Shown: in pieces, positions 40,827 to 43,254 of the stretch | Position numbering within the stretch: position 1 is the stretch's first letter | Layout: each line of letters starts with the position of its first letter | Origin: Candidatus Bathyarchaeota archaeon | GTDB taxonomy: Archaea > Thermoproteota > Bathyarchaeia > 40CM-2-53-6 > RBG-13-38-9 | Direction: 5' to 3' | DNA length: 43,254 bases | Assembly: GCA_026394315.1 (NCBI GenBank) | Contig: JAPKYM010000213.1 | Span: 1 to 43,254, forward strand | Program-made: the position numbers and the translations under genes | The notes under the pieces: model-generated | What the model saw: only the letters and a program-made list of their open reading frames with translations | Told to the model about the DNA's origin: nothing | The model's database searches: none

Positions 40827-40932
40827 AATAAAACCAGACCACGTCATCGACCAATATTCATTAGGCTCAAATATGGCGCTACGTAACTTCGTTGTGGAGT
40901 AAGGCTCCAGGTGCTGTCAAACGGTTCCAGAT

Positions 40933-41294
40933 GTGGAACTAGACGATTCTAACACTACTTTTGCGACTGTAAAGAGTTTGATCGAGAAGTTCATCCAAGA
41001 TAGAGATTGGAAAAGATTCCATACGCCAAGAAACCTCGCTGAATCTATCAGTATAGAGTCCGCGGAGCTGCTGGAAATATTTCAATGGATCACCACAGAC
41101 GAAGCCCATCTTATGAAGAATGCTGCCAATTTTGAAAGATTACAAGAAGAACTTGCAGACATCTGATCTATTGCATAAGCATGTTTAATGCGATAGGAAC
41201 AGACATCGTGAAGGCGCTTGTAGATAAGATTCAGAAGAATGAGACGAAGTATCCCTCTGAAGTTTCCAAAGGAACTTACTCAAAAATGGGCTGA
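40933..41294 (+). CDS. MazG-like nucleotide pyrophosphohydrolase with an internal frameshift
   Basis: MazG-type enzymes hydrolyse (d)NTPs to monophosphates. From GTG 40933 the frame encodes ESAELLEIFQW with E42 and E45, then EELAD with E73 and D76, the metal-binding ExxE...ExxD pattern, and stops at 41164-41166 after ADI. The rest of the family sequence continues in another frame from 41163: LIYCISMFNAIGTDIVKAL and NETKYPSEVSKGTY, to TGA at 41292-41294. A single extra C at 41163 joins them as ELADILIYC, the normal family form. The whole protein would be about 120 residues. Either the gene is broken or a base was lost in assembly. Confidence 0.8.
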
Positions 41295-41301
41295 AGTGGG
41301 C

Positions 41302-41382
41302 ATGATATCTGGCGAGATAAATAGGAATCATGTACTATCGGCACTAGATGAAATAAAGAAAAGTGGAGCGCGCGCTCTCTAG
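41302..41382 (+). CDS. Possible 26-residue ORF or gene start remnant
   Basis: ATG 41302 encodes 26 residues, MISGEINRNHVLSALDEIKK and then SGARAL, before TAG. The N-terminal part resembles the first helix of proteins that begin INxxHVxxAxxEI, so it may be a truncated gene. The end falls within a copy of the GC-alternating palindrome. Very low confidence as a functional gene. Confidence 0.2.
   Translation: MISGEINRNHVLSALDEIKKSGARAL
41367..41376. repeat. AGCGCGCGCT palindrome
   Basis: Exact copy, extended by one base on each side to a 12-bp palindrome GAGCGCGCGCTC. Confidence 0.6.
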
Positions 41383-42104
41383 CCGGTAGACGATTTAAAT
41401 ACCTAGAACCCCACCGACACCTCAAAGAAAAGCGAGAAACGAAAAAGCCTATTTCAAGCCTGAACCAGAGAAACAGTAACATATTTGAGACCCCTGGCGG
41501 GGGTTTCAATCGCTCTATGGTAGAATTGATCATCACCGAATCAATCATAAAATGACTGCCACGTGAAACCCTAAACCTCTAAACCAAACAGCCACAAGGC
41601 AGTTCCACGTACCCAAACCCAAAACACGTGGAACCCAAAAAACAACCACTATGTAATATCCCCCCTAGCTGGTGAGAGCACCCTAATTTGAACCGTTAAG
41701 ACAGGTTATTTTTGTGTGTGTGTGTGTGCTCACCAGCTAGGGTGGGGATGTAGATAACTGGCTGTTTGGTGTGGCCACGTGGATACGGGTTTTCCGACGT
41801 GGACATCCACGTGTAACTCCAAACCCTTTCTTCAATTTCCCATATCTTGATGAAAGCATCAGAGCACGCTATCTGCGAATATCAAGAAAAAAATGGGTGT
41901 TTGAAAGCTGTCCGGTGATTAGGGTGCAGTCCAGACAGCAATAGCAGTGGCTACCCCATATTCACTCCAGACGCATAGTGAATACCATCCCTATCTAACA
42001 CTCTCGGCATAGTACTCTCCTTGGCGAGCCGCAGGTGGGCCTGACAGGTTTGTTTGAGCCATAGCTAGTGAGCAAACAATAGACTGTGAGGAAGCCGCAG
42101 CTAA
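41383..42104. other. Gene-free region with structured repeats
   Basis: I see no gene in these 720 nt. From the left it holds a hairpin (41487-41506, GAGACCCC-TGGC-GGGGGTTTC), four CACGTG hexamers (41560-41565, 41625-41630, 41776-41781, 41808-41813), two nested inverted repeats, a GT microsatellite, and an unstructured stretch from about 41830 to 42104. It could be a regulatory or replication-related region or the scar of a mobile element. Confidence 0.5.
41583..41770. repeat. Nested inverted repeats around a GT microsatellite
   Basis: Outer arms: ACCAAACAGCCA (41583-41594) and TGGCTGTTTGGT (41759-41770), 12 of 12. Inner arms: CCCTAGCTGGTGAG (41663-41676) and CTCACCAGCTAGGG (41729-41742), 14 of 14, extendable to about 19 bp with a 2-nt gap. 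The central loop of 52 nt contains a T run and about nine GT units. Confidence 0.8.
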
Positions 42105-43254
42105 CTAATATAGTTCATTCCTTTTTGAGATGTGGTTGAGTCGTCTCTTGTAAGCAGCCCTGAGTGTCAGTAGCGGCATTACGGCATAGATTGTTGTCGA
42201 TGAAACCGCGGCAAATAGAAATGCGGCAACAGATGCAAACGTCGAGTTGATAGGTGACGACATTGTGTATGTGTATGCGGTAAGATGGATTGTTCCAACA
42301 AGCGGTAACAAGAGAACTCTGAAGAGTGGTTTGGTAACATCGTGAGCATGAATAAACTCTGCGATTGGTGGCGACCACAAGTAATAGAAAGTATTCCACC
42401 CGTTTACCAGTAGTCTTCCAACTTCATTTGAACCTATCATCCCGTCTCTAACGTGTTGCATATAGGCGATTTCAGGAGCCAATTCACTTCCATAAGCGGC
42501 GGTAGCTATGACACAACCGTAATGCGGCTTCGACGTAGGCGTTGACGTAGGTTCAGGTGTGGCAGTTGGTGTAGAGTTCGTCGTAGGTGTCGGTGTCAGG
42601 GAGGGCATAGGTGTACTTGTTGGCTCAGAGACAGGTTCGTAGGTTATGCTGACGTCATCCCAGAATGCCCCCATTGGAACAGATGTGAGTCTCTGAAATG
42701 TCACTGCCAGTAATGTTATTGATACTCTCTCAACTGAGGCGACTGTAATGTTCGGGTAGGTCTGCTTGAGATCCGCATCAATGTTGCGTTTAACATGATT
42801 CCATTTATCGGATGCTAAATCAGAGAGCAGGATGTTCTTGACATTCTCTGAGGTCATCTTTGGCAATGGATAATCTCTGTAGACAGCGATGTTTTCTGTC
42901 CACGCGACGTAGTACACTATGGTCTTCTTGGTCTGTGTTGTCCAGAAATCAACGATTAATGCAATATCAACCCATGCGTTTACTTGAGATGTACCGAATA
43001 AGTAGACGTTGAATTGAAGCGTCAAATTAGATCTTCGATTCAATTGGATCTCTTGAGTGGCGCCCCCTCCAACGCCATAACAGTGCTCTCCTCCAGTACC
43101 GCTGAGTGTGTAGAGAGAATACCTTCCAGAATATGCGCGATAGTCTGTGGCTGCTCCTTCCCGAGGAAGCTGGTTACAATAGCTGAAGCCGCTCCATCCA
43201 TTCATCCCATTCTCAAAGCCACCATTCGCTACAAGCTCAACGACTTCACATCTT
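42105..43254 (-). CDS. Cell-surface protein with CFI-box C-terminal domain (N-terminus beyond window)
   Basis: The open frame continues to the right edge; the upstream codons read VELVANGGFENGMNGWSGF, the usual start of a carbohydrate-binding or discoidin-like beta domain, so ATG 43205 is internal. After the beta domain (ending WDDVSITYEP) comes a Pro/Thr-rich stalk, then a C-terminal module starting CVIATAAYGSELAPEI with VRDGMIGSNEVGR and YYLWSPPIAEFI, the pattern of the CFI-box CTERM domain (first Phe is Val here). Two membrane helices follow. This domain is associated with processing or anchoring of exported proteins in bacteria and archaea. At least 382 residues are in the window. Confidence 0.8.
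   Translation of the reverse strand, partial: RCEVVELVANGGFENGMNGWSGFSYCNQLPREGAATDYRAYSGRYSLYTLSGTGGEHCYGVGGGATQEIQLNRRSNLTLQFNVYLFGTSQVNAWVDIALIVDFWTTQTKKTIVYYVAWTENIAVYRDYPLPKMTSENVKNILLSDLASDKWNHVKRNIDADLKQTYPNITVASVERVSITLLAVTFQRLTSVPMGAFWDDVSITYEPVSEPTSTPMPSLTPTPTTNSTPTATPEPTSTPTSKPHYGCVIATAAYGSELAPEIAYMQHVRDGMIGSNEVGRLLVNGWNTFYYLWSPPIAEFIHAHDVTKPLFRVLLLPLVGTIHLTAYTYTMSSPINSTFASVAAFLFAAVSSTTIYAVMPLLTLRAAYKRRLNHISKRNELY

Noticed and set aside
40629..40847. A 72-codon minus-strand frame near the short transcription unit
   Set aside because: It crosses the T-rich terminator and GC hairpin and has no start signals; the plus-strand ORF with promoter is the better reading.
41560..41813. Calling the repeat region a replication origin
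   Set aside because: No ORB-like element or cdc6/orc1 gene is visible here; the structure alone is not enough.
1..43254. CRISPR array
   Set aside because: No regularly spaced direct repeats were seen anywhere in the window.

Overview
This window is archaeal chromosome, most likely from Candidatus Bathyarchaeia or a close TACK relative. The evidence is an archaeal RNA polymerase operon with an unsplit rpoB and a fused A'+A'' rpoA, an archaeal NusA-like KH protein, eL30 and uS12, archaeal ATP synthase subunit F, tetrahydromethanopterin-type Ftr, and the alpha and epsilon subunits of an archaeal CODH/acetyl-CoA synthase. Together Ftr and CODH indicate an archaeal Wood-Ljungdahl pathway. No methyl-CoM reductase gene is in the window. 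The lineage call is an inference from gene content, not from a tree.

Layout. 1-11.8 kb (minus strand): the 5' part of carA, a tRNA-Ser(GCU) that seems to carry two introns, rps12 with its own promoter, a cell-surface DNRLRE-like protein, ftr, and the operon rpoH-rpoB-rpoA-rpl30e-nusA. 11.85-14.19 kb: a 2,347-bp transposon-like element with 70-bp terminal inverted repeats (one mismatch) and a perfect 9-bp target-site duplication. It has no recognisable transposase; it carries a membrane protein, a DUF4258-type toxin, a YgiT-type zinc-finger antitoxin with an apparent frameshift, and an unknown ORF. It sits directly against the predicted promoter of the RNA polymerase operon. 14.3-18.8 kb (minus): an anchored coiled-coil protein, a QueT-like transporter, cdhB and cdhA. 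18.8-21.1 kb: small ORFs, a Nudix protein and a coiled-coil Rpn11-like JAMM protease. 21.2-25.2 kb (plus): a sulfur-handling cluster (anchored beta protein, NapH/NosR-type polyferredoxin with a frameshift, two YeeE/YedE halves, one fused to an NTF2-like domain, an anchored small protein, TusA). 25.4-27.0 kb: a winged-helix regulator and a double zinc-ribbon protein. 27.6-32.8 kb (plus): proC, then a tight four-gene unit of a PurD-like ATP-grasp ligase, an EhaR-like HAD protein, a second Ftr homologue and a PfkB kinase. 32.9-40.4 kb: a surface protein, superoxide dismutase, atpF, pyrI, metX, pyrB and an NrdD-like protein with a winged helix and ATP-cone whose glycyl-radical position is alanine. 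40.6-43.25 kb: a small ORF with a strong terminator region, a frameshifted MazG-like gene, a gene-free region of nested inverted repeats, CACGTG sites and a GT microsatellite, and a partial surface protein with a CFI-box C-terminal domain.

CarA, PyrB and PyrI belong to pyrimidine synthesis, ProC and MetX to amino-acid synthesis, and Ftr with CdhA/CdhB to one-carbon and acetyl-CoA metabolism. The least explained parts are the transposon-like island, the PurD/HAD/Ftr2/PfkB unit, the NrdD-like putative sensor, the sulfur cluster and the repeat region near 41.6-41.8 kb. Up to five genes look shifted by one base, each repaired by lengthening a one- or two-base run by one base, so assembly indels should be excluded before any of these is called a pseudogene.
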